From: Gammaproteobacteria bacterium
Lineage (GTDB): Bacteria; Pseudomonadota; Gammaproteobacteria; Burkholderiales; Burkholderiaceae_D
Assembly: GCA_903970185.1 (NCBI GenBank)
Contig: CAJCIC010000004.1
Location: forward strand, 27,069-91,068
Direction: 5' to 3'
DNA length: 64,000 nt
This document shows positions 26,531-36,779 of this stretch, piece after piece. A program made the position numbers and the translations under genes. The stretch's first letter is position 1. The number at the start of each line of letters is the position of its first letter. The notes under the pieces were generated by a model. It saw only the letters and a list, made by a program, of their open reading frames with translations, was not told the origin of the DNA and searched no databases.

Positions 26531-26734
26531 GTGTCGCGTTTCGTGGAACTGCAGAAGCGTCCGACTCAGAACTTGCGATGATCCGATCCATTTGAGTTCG
26601 CATAGGCGCCAAGGACGCTCGCGAGCTCTTCGACCAGTGCGTTTTCAACGCCCTCACGTTGCTTTGCAACACATTGCCGCCAGGCGCTTACTCCCCAGCT
26701 TCAAATAGCCGCCGGTTGCAACGCCCAGAGAAAG

Positions 26735-26798
26735 TTGACGTTTTATTCCCTCTGTCATAGCATTCAAGTATCGAATAACGGTATTTACATGCTATGAC
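26735..26798 (+). promoter_or_regulatory. Promoter and 10-bp inverted repeat over the AbiE-type start codon
   Basis: A likely -35 TTGACG (26735-26740) is followed after 17 bp by TAGCAT (26758-26763). GTCATAGCAT (26754-26763) is repeated inverted and perfect as ATGCTATGAC (26789-26798). The right arm contains the start codon of the toxin gene. AbiEi antitoxins are known to repress their operons by binding inverted repeats, so this is the probable autoregulatory operator. The remaining 26531-26734 holds no gene. Confidence 0.6.
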
Positions 26799-27627
26799 AA
26801 TTTTGTATTCCCCTGCCGAAAAAGGCTTTAGTGCTCGCTATGATGCGATCGACCGTTGCCAGATCGCCCTGTTGCGCGAAATATCGGGCGAAATGGGAGA
26901 TCGACTGATTCTCAAGGGCGGGATGGCCATGCGCGTCGCATTTGGCAGCATGCGGCTTACGAAGGACCTCGATTTCGATCGAAATAACACGATCCGTCAA
27001 ACCACGTTAAAACGTGGACTGGAGCGTGATCTGTTACGCGCTGCCAACTTCGCGCAGATTCGCGAATCGACGGTAACGATTACCAAGGATACGTCGACCA
27101 CCGTGCGTGCTCGCGTCGAAGGCAGGATCGGTGACAACGAAGATGCCCGCTTCGAGGTCGAAGTGTCAGGCAGGGATCGGCCGTCCCAGCGGAACATTCG
27201 CTTAGCCATTGTCACAAGTCCGCGAAGCTATGCGATGGCGCCCTTCCCGGTAACCACCTACACCAATGAAGCGTTGGCCGCGATGAAGATCGCAGCAGCC
27301 CTGTCAGAGAGGCGCAACGCGCCGCGCGACCTATACGACCTGCGAGCCCTGATGCGCTCGGGTGCCGATCCCACATCCCTTCTAGCCAGCCAGGGTGCTC
27401 AACAACTTCAGGGGTTTGCCGACCGGGCCCTGGAAAAGTTGGAAATCCTGAGCTATGCGCTCGCTCAGCAGGAGCTCCTCCCCTTTCTTCCCCCTGCTGA
27501 GCGCGCCGCGCTCGACGAGCACGAATGGTTGAACGCCACACTGGAAGTTGCCGAGGGGATCTCAACGTGGTGCAAGAAAGCGCTGCAGCTGCAGGATACG
27601 CCCTCACCTAAAACACCGTCCCCATGA
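26794..27627 (+). CDS. AbiEii/AbiGii-type nucleotidyltransferase (putative toxin)
   Basis: 277 aa. The nucleotidyltransferase signature is clear: LILKGGMAMRVAFGS (about 38-52) followed by TKDLDFD with the Asp-x-Asp metal site. The NEALAAMKIAAALSERRNAPRDLYDL segment is typical of the AbiEii/MenT family, whose members add nucleotides to tRNA 3' ends and stop translation. The ATG overlaps a palindrome arm. The TGA overlaps the next start by 4 bp (ATGA), coupling it to the antitoxin gene. Base composition is somewhat lower in GC than the flanks, suggesting acquisition. Confidence 0.85.
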   Translation: MTILYSPAEKGFSARYDAIDRCQIALLREISGEMGDRLILKGGMAMRVAFGSMRLTKDLDFDRNNTIRQTTLKRGLERDLLRAANFAQIRESTVTITKDTSTTVRARVEGRIGDNEDARFEVEVSGRDRPSQRNIRLAIVTSPRSYAMAPFPVTTYTNEALAAMKIAAALSERRNAPRDLYDLRALMRSGADPTSLLASQGAQQLQGFADRALEKLEILSYALAQQELLPFLPPAERAALDEHEWLNATLEVAEGISTWCKKALQLQDTPSPKTPSP

Positions 27628-28343
27628 AGGCTCCCTGGAAGATCGAAGCCGAACGCCTTTTGATGGGTCATGACAGCCCCTCGGTGCTGACCACCGCCCA
27701 GCTGCGCTCAATTGCAAATGCCTATGCCGATCCGCCGCCGGCCCATTCAACGTTCATGCGATGGATGGCGGAAATGGTACGTGGAGGGAGGCTAAAGGAA
27801 GTGATTCGTGGCGTTTACCTGAATCGCCTCGGACACCGCAGTGCGAGCCCAGCCGCTGCCGCCAACTGGATCAGAAGCCGCAGCGTGGTGGGCCTGTCCT
27901 GGGTGCTGGAACAGGCGCATATCACCAACAACTTCGGCGACACCGTCACGTGCGTGATTCCAACCGATGCGAATTTGCCGACGCCGCAGATATCGGACCG
28001 CCAGACCGCTGCGGGTCCCTTTCGGTTTTTTGCAATGCCCGCGGCCTTGGTCGACGAACGTGCGGGCCGATTTGAGGATATTCGAGACCTGCGTTTCGAC
28101 TATCCCCGCACCACCCCAGAAAAAGCATTCCTCGACTGGATTTTTCTTGGGGCATCCCACAAGAGCCGCCTGACGCGGCCGCCTTACGATCTGGACGTGG
28201 CCAGCCTGGATGCGGCACGCATCGAGCGCATCGCACGCGCGATGCAAGTCGAAGAACTTCTCGCCGGCTGGATGTCGGACTACCAGCTCTACCAGCAGGA
28301 CGAGGAGGTCCGCGAGAACTCCGCCAAGCACCTGCGCCTGTAG
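27624..28343 (+). CDS. AbiEi-type antitoxin, winged-helix repressor
   Basis: 239 aa. The N-terminal 75 residues resemble the AbiEi winged helix (TAQLRSIANAY, then FMRWMAEMVRGGRLKEVIRGVYLN). The C-terminal domain contains TPEKAFLDWIFLG, a pattern common in AbiEi proteins. Expected role: neutralise the upstream nucleotidyltransferase and repress the operon. The usual gene order is antitoxin first; here the toxin comes first. Confidence 0.8.
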   Translation: MKAPWKIEAERLLMGHDSPSVLTTAQLRSIANAYADPPPAHSTFMRWMAEMVRGGRLKEVIRGVYLNRLGHRSASPAAAANWIRSRSVVGLSWVLEQAHITNNFGDTVTCVIPTDANLPTPQISDRQTAAGPFRFFAMPAALVDERAGRFEDIRDLRFDYPRTTPEKAFLDWIFLGASHKSRLTRPPYDLDVASLDAARIERIARAMQVEELLAGWMSDYQLYQQDEEVRENSAKHLRL

Positions 28344-28539
28344 GCGATGTCGATCCTGTGCTCATGACAGCGTTTGCCAAAGGGTCCGCCAAGTCGCACA
28401 CAGCCACACTTGGTGAAGGTCTGATCCTGTGCATGCCAGGCGCTTGCCGATTTGGGAGGCTCGAAGCGCCGCGAGGTCCCAGGATCCCAATTAAAACCTT
28501 GTGAAGGCGCCTAACGCCCCCATTTTTGCAACTGGGCGC

Positions 28540-28567
28540 TTGAATTCGCGCCGAAGGTAGGTATACT
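28540..28567 (+). promoter_or_regulatory. Sigma70-type promoter of groESL
   Basis: TTGAAT (28540-28545) and TATACT (28562-28567) with a 16-bp spacer. The -10 overlaps the first base of the CIRCE element, so HrcA bound to CIRCE would block transcription. Confidence 0.75.
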
Positions 28568-28593
28568 TAGCACTCACTAAGGGTGAGTGCTAA
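28567..28593 (+). promoter_or_regulatory. CIRCE element (HrcA operator)
   Basis: TTAGCACTC-N9-GAGTGCTAA, a perfect match to the CIRCE consensus, with arms 28567-28575 and 28585-28593. It predicts that an HrcA repressor (not in this window) controls groESL by heat shock. Confidence 0.95.
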
Positions 28594-28675
28594 CAAGGTC
28601 TGATCCGTTGGCCGCTCCAAACCCCATGCGATTTTCTTCAAGCTGCGTTAATAACCTGATTATTAAGGAGATTTT

Positions 28676-28990
28676 ATGAACCTTCGTCCGTTGCACGATC
28701 GTGTGATCGTCAAACGTCTAGACAATGAAACCAAGACCGCGTCGGGAATCGTGATCCCCGACAATGTCGCCGAAAAACCTGATCAAGGCGAAGTGCTGGC
28801 AATTGGCAAGGGCAAGGCGCTCGACGACGGTTCGGTGCGTGCGCTCGAAGTCCGTGTTGGCGACCGCGTCCTGTTTGGCAAGTATTCCGGCCAGTCGGTC
28901 AAGGTCGATGGCCAAGAACTGCTCGTGATGCGCGAAGAAGACATCATGGCTGTAGTCGACGGACGCGCCGCGTCGGTCAAGGCTGCCTAA
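28676..28990 (+). CDS. groES: Co-chaperonin GroES
   Basis: 104 aa, 10-kDa chaperonin that caps the GroEL ring. Typical start [14 protein letters not shown], the mobile-loop region [18 protein letters not shown], and the conserved end of the fold EDIMAVV, followed by a slightly longer tail ([10 protein letters not shown]). AAGGAG precedes the ATG. A perfect TTAATAA-CCTGA-TTATTAA hairpin (28648-28666) sits directly before that ribosome site. Operon with groEL, 45 bp apart. Confidence 0.97.
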   Translation: MNLRPLHDRVIVKRLDNETKTASGIVIPDNVAEKPDQGEVLAIGKGKALDDGSVRALEVRVGDRVLFGKYSGQSVKVDGQELLVMREEDIMAVVDGRAASVKAA

Positions 28991-29026
28991 GCATCCCGCT
29001 TCCGATTTAATTTCTCGAATATTTAG

Positions 29027-30688
<1,662 letters not shown>

Positions 30689-30720
30689 TTGTCCGACCGC
30701 TTTACGGTCTGATCTGTACC

Positions 30721-30757
30721 GGCCCCCTTCGCGCGCGAGCGCGAAGGGGGCTTTTCT
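30721..30757 (+). terminator. Rho-independent terminator of groESL
   Basis: Perfect 12-bp stem CCCCCTTCGCGC / GCGCGAAGGGGG (30723-30734 and 30739-30750) with a GCGA loop, followed by CTTTTCTTT. Confidence 0.9.
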
Positions 30758-30912
30758 TTGTGCAGGGGGTGCGACGAAGCCGGTTTTGGCTGATCCGTTG
30801 CCACCAGTCCAACCAGGACGCGTGGCCTAACCGCAGCCGCAACGCCCTGAGCCACGAAGGGCTGCCAGGAACACGCGCCTTGCCCGCGGCAGCCACGCGC
30901 TCTGGCTGTCGT

Positions 30913-31452
30913 CTACCAGATGCGAAAGAGCAGCTGCAGCACGACTGCGCCGTGCAGGCGATTCTTGTAGTTCGGCACCACAGTCAGGTTGGCGCCAAGG
31001 CGTCCGTAGCTCGTGCTCGCCATCGGCAGCAGCGCTGGAAACCACGCGCCGTGCAGCATGTACGGATAGCCATCGAAGCCGCCTGCGACGCCGCCGAATT
31101 TGACCGGGCCCAGATGAAGCGGCTCCCACAGCACGCCAACGTCGTGCGAGCGGCGGTTGTCACTGTTCAGGAAGGTGCCCCCAAGAAGCGAGAGGTCATC
31201 GCTGAAATCGAGCTGGCCACCGATGCCCCAGTTATCTTCGCGGTAACCGGCGTTGCGATTGAAGTGATAGGACAACACGCCCGGATTGATCCAGACCGCG
31301 TCGGGTACGAGGCTAAACGGCGCTTGCGCGACGACGGGCGCGACCTGTGCGGGCTGGGCATCCGCATCACCCTCACTTGCACTGGCGTTAGCAGCAAGAC
31401 ACGCCAAGGCGACGAAGACGGCGATGCGATGCGACTGGAGTGGTTTGCACAT
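30913..31452 (-). CDS. Small exported beta-barrel-like protein, unknown function
   Basis: 179 aa. A signal peptide (about 1-25, ends ANASAS) is clear. The mature part is rich in alternating hydrophobic, glycine and aromatic residues (WGIGGQLDFSDDLSLLGG, VGVLWEPLHLGPVKFGG, YGRLGANLTVVPNY). The end LQLLFRIW has a terminal aromatic residue, the usual outer-membrane insertion signal. A small outer-membrane barrel is therefore likely. I do not recognise the family. It is divergent from the MESH1-like gene. Confidence 0.6.
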   Translation of the reverse strand: MCKPLQSHRIAVFVALACLAANASASEGDADAQPAQVAPVVAQAPFSLVPDAVWINPGVLSYHFNRNAGYREDNWGIGGQLDFSDDLSLLGGTFLNSDNRRSHDVGVLWEPLHLGPVKFGGVAGGFDGYPYMLHGAWFPALLPMASTSYGRLGANLTVVPNYKNRLHGAVVLQLLFRIW

Positions 31453-31517
31453 GACGCGCCCTGCGTTTTTGCGGTTTGCGCACGATTATGCCGAATCGGG
31501 GCGGCGAGTCGATTTGG

Positions 31518-31523
31518 TATAAT
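31518..31523 (+). promoter_or_regulatory. Likely -10 box of the HD hydrolase gene
   Basis: A consensus TATAAT lies 135 bp before the chosen start codon. No convincing -35 is at the standard distance, so this is tentative. Confidence 0.4.
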
Positions 31524-31657
31524 TGTGGCCGTTGCGTCCCAAACTGCCGGGCGCCCTCATCGATTCCCAGCGAAGCACGCCAAACCCGCTCGAGCGTTGG
31601 CCTAAATCCGTCGGAAACCACTGCTTTGGGGCGCCATGCAAGAACTGGAGCCCCCTG

Positions 31658-32221
31658 ATGTTTACATCCGAAAATCTTCCCGAACTCTTCCGCGCGCTCA
31701 ATTTTGCCGCCGAGAAGCATCGTTCCCAAAAACGCAAGGATGCCGAAGCAAGTCCTTACATCAATCATCCGATTCAGCTTTGCCTCGTGCTCTCCGAGGA
31801 AGGCGGCATCGATGATCCGGACGTGCTGATGGCGGCGCTGCTTCACGATACCATCGAGGACACCGAAACCACTTACGACGATTTGCGCGAGCGCTTTGGC
31901 GCAAAGGTCGCCGATGTCGTCATGGAAGTCACCGACGACAAGACGCTGCCCAAGACAGAGCGCAAGCGCCTTCAGGTCGAGCATGCCGCAAGCCTGTCTG
32001 ACGCCGCCAAGCTGGTCAAGCTCGCCGACAAGATCTGCAACGTCCGCGACGTCGCCAAGAGCCCTCCGCACTGGTGGCCGATCGAGAGGCGCCTTGAGTA
32101 TTTCGATTGGTCAAAGGCCGTGGTTGACGCGTTGCGCGGTGCCCATCCGCTGCTTGAGGACATCTTCGATCGAGCCTACCTGGAGAAGCCCAGGCTTGAG
32201 CGAAACGAAGCGCTCGCCTAG
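31658..32221 (+). CDS. HD-domain phosphohydrolase, MESH1/SpoT-hydrolase-like
   Basis: 187 aa from ATG 31658 (CTGGAG eight bases upstream; the frame extends to 31523). The order of motifs is that of the RelA/SpoT hydrolase domain: AAEKHRSQKRKD, YINHPIQL, LMAALLHDTIEDTETT (HD metal site), and VKLADKICNVRDV. Proteins with only this domain (MESH1-type small alarmone hydrolases) degrade (p)ppGpp or NADPH. No synthetase or regulatory domain is present. It overlaps the next convergent stop by 4 bp. Confidence 0.85.
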   Translation: MFTSENLPELFRALNFAAEKHRSQKRKDAEASPYINHPIQLCLVLSEEGGIDDPDVLMAALLHDTIEDTETTYDDLRERFGAKVADVVMEVTDDKTLPKTERKRLQVEHAASLSDAAKLVKLADKICNVRDVAKSPPHWWPIERRLEYFDWSKAVVDALRGAHPLLEDIFDRAYLEKPRLERNEALA

Positions 32222-33051
32222 CGCGCGTCGCTTGCCGGCAGCGCGAAGACACTGCGCGTGCTGGTGTAAATCGTGGCAATCGCCACAGGCGCGATGAGGA
32301 GAAAGCCGAAGCCCGCAGTCAGGATGCCAAGGACCAGGGCAAGCAAGCCGACGATGCCAAAAGCCAGCATCGGCGAGATGTTCTTGAGCGAACCGAGAAA
32401 GCTCAACCTGAGCGACTCGATCGGCCCGACGCCGTGCAGCACGATCAAGGCCGGGGCGAACCAGTAGAGCATCAGAAACAGCGTCAACACGAGCGTCAGA
32501 ATCAGAAGGCTCGGCAGCAGCGCTGGCAGCGCGTCCAGCTGATTCATGACGTTGAATTCGGTCAGCGTGATCACCACACCCAACATCCCGGCGACAAGGA
32601 ACAAGACGAAGAACGCCGCGACAAGCGTTAGCGCCATCAGCGCCAGCCGGGAAAGATATTCACTGCGAAAACCCGCGAAGATCATGCCGACTTCGAACGG
32701 CCGGCCGGCTTCAACATCACGGCAGCCAAGGCAAAGACCGCCGATCATGACGGTCTGCACGACATGCAGTGCAAGCGCGCCCACCAACGGAATCAGCACG
32801 GTTGCCGCACAGACGATGACGAAGATCACCGCGCTTAGGATCCATCTGAGCGGATCGAGCCTGACGATGTCGGCGGCGTCGCGCCACCACGTCACCCCAG
32901 CCTCGATTGCGAGCGACTGCACAACGGGCTGCGGTCCCAAGAGAGGATCGGCAGGGTCGAGAAACGGGTCGCGCTCAGGATTCACGAGGGTGCCTGGGGC
33001 GAAGCCAAGCCATGCGTCATGTCGATAGCAAAAATCATCGGCCGAATTCAT
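32218..33051 (-). CDS. BPSS1780-like multipass membrane protein
   Basis: 277 aa from ATG 33051 (MNSADDF); the frame extends to 33333 but into unrelated sequence. It has a soluble N-terminus of about 70 residues, then six hydrophobic segments. The pattern of a repeated SLRLSFLGSLKN-type loop between helices recalls the BPSS1780 family of betaproteobacteria, whose function is unknown. The ribosome site is weak. Confidence 0.7.
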   Translation of the reverse strand: MNSADDFCYRHDAWLGFAPGTLVNPERDPFLDPADPLLGPQPVVQSLAIEAGVTWWRDAADIVRLDPLRWILSAVIFVIVCAATVLIPLVGALALHVVQTVMIGGLCLGCRDVEAGRPFEVGMIFAGFRSEYLSRLALMALTLVAAFFVLFLVAGMLGVVITLTEFNVMNQLDALPALLPSLLILTLVLTLFLMLYWFAPALIVLHGVGPIESLRLSFLGSLKNISPMLAFGIVGLLALVLGILTAGFGFLLIAPVAIATIYTSTRSVFALPASDAR

Positions 33052-33086
33052 CGCGCGCGCAAGCGCGCGTGCACGGCAAGGCACAA

Positions 33087-33992
33087 TTAAGCCTCTTCGC
33101 GTCGTCTCGGAACCACGGCGGTAACAAGTGCGGCAATCACCAGGACCAGCGCCATCCAGTCCGAAGGCGAAGGACGCTCGCCTAAGATCGCCATGCTCGA
33201 AAAAACGCCAAGCGCCGGAATCATCATGCTCGACAGCCCGCTTGCCCAGGGTGGCAGCCGCCTTGCAAGATCGAACCAGGCGATGTTTCCGAAACCGACC
33301 ACAAGCACGGCGTTGTAGAGAATCGGCAGCCATCCGCCAAGGGCGGGTACGACCCAGCCACGAACTTCAAGCATCGCGCTAAGCACAAGCATGGTCAGGG
33401 CCGCTGCAACCAGCATCCAGAAGGTCAGTGCGACGGTGCCGACATTGACCGGCCAGCGCCTGAGCGCAAGGGTGCCAAAAGCCCATGAGACAGCGGCCGT
33501 GAGCATCAGGAAAACGCCCACCGGTTGATGGCCCAGATCGCGCGTCGAGCCGACCAAAAGCGCTGCCGCAACGATGCCGGCAATCACGCCCAGCCAGCCC
33601 AGCCGATCGGGCCTTTCGCCTTCGAACAGCATGCCAAGCAGCGCGGCCCACGCGGGCATGGTGAATCCGAGGATGGCCGCGCGGCCAGGGGGCAATACCA
33701 CCAGCGCCCAGGTCGCAAGCGTGTACCAAAGGACCATGTTTGGAATCGCGAGGAGCGCAACGCGCACGCGCGCTGCCTTCGGCACGACCAGTGACATGCC
33801 GCGGCTTCGGGCAAAGGCAAAGAGCACGAGGGCACCGCCAAAAGTGCCAAGGAAGCGGAACCAAAGCGGCGGCAGGTGCTCGATGCCAAGTTTTGCGACG
33901 GGCCAGTTGCCGCCCCAGGCGAGCGTCAGAAACACCAGTGCCAAAGCGCGTTTTATCGCCAGCGAGCGTGACCGCCTGGGGGTCTCATGCAT
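33087..33992 (-). CDS. DMT-superfamily EamA transporter
   Basis: 301 aa from ATG 33992. Ten hydrophobic helices in two homologous halves: the first with [18 protein letters not shown] and the second with [18 protein letters not shown]. This is the drug/metabolite exporter layout of the inner membrane. Substrate unknown. Its start faces pyrF 46 bp away, so promoters must overlap. Confidence 0.85.
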   Translation of the reverse strand: MHETPRRSRSLAIKRALALVFLTLAWGGNWPVAKLGIEHLPPLWFRFLGTFGGALVLFAFARSRGMSLVVPKAARVRVALLAIPNMVLWYTLATWALVVLPPGRAAILGFTMPAWAALLGMLFEGERPDRLGWLGVIAGIVAAALLVGSTRDLGHQPVGVFLMLTAAVSWAFGTLALRRWPVNVGTVALTFWMLVAAALTMLVLSAMLEVRGWVVPALGGWLPILYNAVLVVGFGNIAWFDLARRLPPWASGLSSMMIPALGVFSSMAILGERPSPSDWMALVLVIAALVTAVVPRRREEA

Positions 33993-34037
33993 CGGTGCGC
34001 GCGCGCAGTACAATCGGGGTTATTTTCATGGAATTCG

Positions 34038-34868
34038 ATGGTTTCTACGTTTGCAGATGGTGGCTTTGTGCAAAGCCTGCGTGCCAGATGGCTTCGCTCC
34101 TCAAGCCTGCTTTGCGTCGGACTGGACCCCGACCCGACCCGGTTTCCCCCTCATCTTGCCGCCAAGCCCGACGCCATCAAGACGTTCTGTTGCGCGATCG
34201 TTGACGCGACCCACGATCTGGTCTGCGCGTTCAAGCCGCAAATCGCCTTTTTTGCCTCGGCCGCAGCCGAAGACCAGCTGCTTGACGTGATCGACTACAT
34301 CCACGCGACGTATCCGGGCGTGCCCGTGATCCTCGATGCCAAGCGTGGCGACATCGGCTCGACCGCGGAGCATTATGCGCGAGAAGTGTTCGAACGGTTC
34401 CACGCCGACGCTGTCACGCTCTCGCCTTTTCTGGGCTTCGACTCGGTCGCGCCTTATCTCGCCTATCGCGGCAAGGGTGCGGTCATCCTGTGTCGCACAT
34501 CCAATCCGGGCGCTGCCGAATTCCAGAACCTCGATTGCGCCGGCAAGCCGCTTTACCAGTGGATCGCTGAATCGGTTGCAACGCGCTGGAACGACACCGG
34601 GCAGTGCGCGCTCGTGGTCGGAGCCACAGCGCCAAGGGAACTCGCGCAAGTGCGTGCGCTGATCGGCGATGTTCCTGTTCTTGTGCCGGGTATCGGCGCC
34701 CAGGGCGGCGATATCGAGGCCACCGTCAACGCTGGAAAAACCGACGAGGGTGGGCTTATGATCAGTTCCTCGCGCGCCGTTCTGTATGCTGGCGACGGCG
34801 AGGATTTCGCCATGGACGCCCGTCGCGTTGCGATCGAGACGCGCGACCTGATTAACCGCTACCGCTAG
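34038..34868 (+). CDS. pyrF: Orotidine 5'-phosphate decarboxylase
   Basis: 276 aa, the longer (type 2) PyrF. It decarboxylates OMP to UMP, the last step of pyrimidine synthesis. The catalytic motif [15 protein letters not shown] is present with Lys102. LCVGLDPD and [11 protein letters not shown] mark the phosphate-binding ends of the barrel. I chose ATG 34038 because the conserved protein begins shortly after; the frame reaches 33987 on the other side of the divergent promoter region. Confidence 0.93.
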   Translation: MVSTFADGGFVQSLRARWLRSSSLLCVGLDPDPTRFPPHLAAKPDAIKTFCCAIVDATHDLVCAFKPQIAFFASAAAEDQLLDVIDYIHATYPGVPVILDAKRGDIGSTAEHYAREVFERFHADAVTLSPFLGFDSVAPYLAYRGKGAVILCRTSNPGAAEFQNLDCAGKPLYQWIAESVATRWNDTGQCALVVGATAPRELAQVRALIGDVPVLVPGIGAQGGDIEATVNAGKTDEGGLMISSSRAVLYAGDGEDFAMDARRVAIETRDLINRYR

Positions 34869-34876
34869 AGGCCACT

Positions 34877-35353
34877 GTGTCTGAGCCGCTTGAAGCCGAC
34901 TGGAAATCCAACGGCGTACGCGTCATCCGCGGCGATCAGCTTGATCCCAACACGGCGCAAACGCCAGGTATGCAACGCGCTGCTGCAATCAACTTCGCAC
35001 GCGTTGGCGCGCAGAAAATATGGGCCGGGACAGTCACCATCCACCCCAATGCCAAGACCGGCGCGCATCATCATGGGGCGCTTGAGAGCGTCATCTACGT
35101 CGTCACCGGCAAGGCCCGCATGCGCTGGGGCGAGCGTCTCGAGTTCACGGCAGAAGCCGGACCGGGTGACTTCATTTTCGTGCCGCCTTACGTGCCGCAT
35201 CAGGAAATCAATGCCAAAGACGACCAGCCCCTGCATTGCGTGCTGATGCGCAGTGACAATGAAGCGGTGGTCGTGAATCTGGATATCACGCCTGCCGAGC
35301 GCGTCGAGGAAGTGTATTGGGTCGACCCGATCCATGCGCATCCGCACAGCTAG
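34877..35353 (+). CDS. Cupin-domain protein
   Basis: 158 aa from GTG 34877, eight bases after the pyrF stop, so co-transcribed. A single cupin barrel carries the first motif HPNAKTGAHHHGALESVIYVVTG, simplified as HHHxxxE, and the second motif GPGDFIFVPPYVPHQ, giving a likely metal site of three His and one Glu. Cupins of this kind act as dioxygenases, isomerases or binding proteins. The specific role is unknown. Stop overlaps the convergent hydrolase stop by 4 bp. Confidence 0.8.
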   Translation: MSEPLEADWKSNGVRVIRGDQLDPNTAQTPGMQRAAAINFARVGAQKIWAGTVTIHPNAKTGAHHHGALESVIYVVTGKARMRWGERLEFTAEAGPGDFIFVPPYVPHQEINAKDDQPLHCVLMRSDNEAVVVNLDITPAERVEEVYWVDPIHAHPHS

Positions 35354-36267
35354 CGCGCAGCCAGAAACGGCTGCAGCTGTTCAAGCAGGAGCTCTGGCAC
35401 CTCCTCGGCGATGAAATGGCCTGAAGGAAGCGCCATGCCGGTGACCGATGCCGCACATTTGGCACTCCAGTTTGCGACCGGATCGAACATGCGGCCAACG
35501 ACGCCGCGCTCGCCATAGAGCACGAGCATCGGCGCGGCTATCTTCTCGCCGGCGGCGTCAGACGACCTGTCGTGCTCGAGATCGATGCCCGCCGAAGCCC
35601 GGTAGTCCTCGCAGCTCGCGTGCATCGCCTTGAGCCCCGAGAAGCAGCGCTCGTACTCGCTCATCGCTTCATCGGTGAAATGATCACTGCCGTTGCTGCT
35701 CCAGCTGCCAAGAAAAGTCTTCAGCACAGCGCCGGCGTTGGCTGCCATCAGCGACTCCGGCAAGGGCGCGGGCTGGATCAGGAAGAACCAGTGAAAATAG
35801 GCCCGCGCGAACTCCATGTCGGTGTGTTCGTACATCGTCAGCGTGGGCGAGATGTCAAGCACACACAGGCGCTCGACCCGTTCTGCATGGTCAAGCGCGA
35901 GCCGATGCGCAACGCGGCCACCACGGTCGTGCCCGACCAGGTGAAATCGCGGCAGCTCGAGGATTCGCATGAGTTCGACCATATCGCTTGCCATCACGCG
36001 CTTGCTGTAGAGCGTATGCGGCGGCGAACTCGCCGGCTTGTCGGAATCGCCGTATCCCCTAAGGTCTGGACAGACGACTGAATAATCCTGCCTTAACGCC
36101 CCCACGATCTTGTGCCAGATGAAATGCGTTTGCGGGAAGCCGTGCAGCAGCAATACGGCCTTGGCGCCGGGATCGGGATGGCGAAAAACGCGGGCATGGA
36201 TATTGACGTCGTTCACGGGCAGGGTCACCGCCGAAAAGTGCTTGAACGGGCTGCTCGCAGCGCCCAT
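35350..36267 (-). CDS. Alpha/beta hydrolase, haloacid dehalogenase-like (fluoroacetate dehalogenase / epoxide hydrolase group)
   Basis: 305 aa from ATG 36267, overlapping the upstream TGA by one base (TGATG). The oxyanion motif LLHGFPQTH, nucleophile elbow VGHDRGGR with Asp114, and C-terminal His in PSGHFIAEE are visible. Asp rather than Ser as nucleophile, with the RGGR context, is typical of fluoroacetate dehalogenases and epoxide hydrolases. It ends the long gene string that begins with glyA. Confidence 0.85.
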   Translation of the reverse strand: MGAASSPFKHFSAVTLPVNDVNIHARVFRHPDPGAKAVLLLHGFPQTHFIWHKIVGALRQDYSVVCPDLRGYGDSDKPASSPPHTLYSKRVMASDMVELMRILELPRFHLVGHDRGGRVAHRLALDHAERVERLCVLDISPTLTMYEHTDMEFARAYFHWFFLIQPAPLPESLMAANAGAVLKTFLGSWSSNGSDHFTDEAMSEYERCFSGLKAMHASCEDYRASAGIDLEHDRSSDAAGEKIAAPMLVLYGERGVVGRMFDPVANWSAKCAASVTGMALPSGHFIAEEVPELLLEQLQPFLAAR

Positions 36268-36779
36268 CACGCGATGTCGACCATGGCAGCGGCCTCAAGC
36301 AAGCCTTCAAGGGCGATCACCACCGACTGCGATCGCACGGCATGGCGATCGCCCTTAAAATGAAAGGTTGCGACGCGGCGCCAGCCGGTGTTTGCGCCCC
36401 AGGCAAGGCAGACCGTGCCAACCGGCTTTTGCGGCGTGCCTCCTGCCGGCCCTGCGATCCCCGTGACGGACACAGCAAGTGCCGCGCGGCTTTGCAGAAG
36501 TGCGCCGTTGACCATCGCTGTTGCGACCGCCTCGGAGACAGCGCCTTGGGCCTTGATCAGCTCGGCAGGGACGTTGAGCAGCTCGGATTTCGCCGCATTC
36601 GAATAGGTCACGAAGCCGCGCTCGAACCAGTCGCTCGAGCCGGCAATTGAAGTCAATGCGGCAGCGACCATGCCTGCCGTGCACGACTCGGCGGTGGCGA
36701 CCATCAGCCGGTGCTCGAGCAGCACTTTGCCGCAATCCTCTGCGAGCTGCGCAATCGCAGCGTGAAACGGATCATGCAT
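36267..36779 (-). CDS. pncC: Nicotinamide-nucleotide amidohydrolase PncC (CinA C-terminal domain)
   Basis: 170 aa, CinA C-terminal domain alone. Conserved VATAESCTAGMVAAALT, GFVTYSNAAKSELL, and VTGIAGPAGG are present. PncC deamidates NMN to nicotinic acid mononucleotide for NAD recycling. The start lies 8 bp inside pgpA. Confidence 0.92.
   Translation of the reverse strand: MHDPFHAAIAQLAEDCGKVLLEHRLMVATAESCTAGMVAAALTSIAGSSDWFERGFVTYSNAAKSELLNVPAELIKAQGAVSEAVATAMVNGALLQSRAALAVSVTGIAGPAGGTPQKPVGTVCLAWGANTGWRRVATFHFKGDRHAVRSQSVVIALEGLLEAAAMVDIA

Larger units (their letters stand above)
28344..28675. other. Intergenic region, 332 bp, upstream of groES
   Basis: The first 190 bp hold no gene; an imperfect repeat of GATCCTGTGC...CTTGCC occurs near 28352 and 28422. 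The rest carries the groESL promoter, the CIRCE operator and a small hairpin in the leader, listed separately. Confidence 0.6.

Noticed and set aside
28352..28447. Imperfect direct repeat (GATCCTGTGC...CTTGCC) after the AbiE pair
   Set aside because: Too short and imperfect to call an attachment site or mobile-element end.
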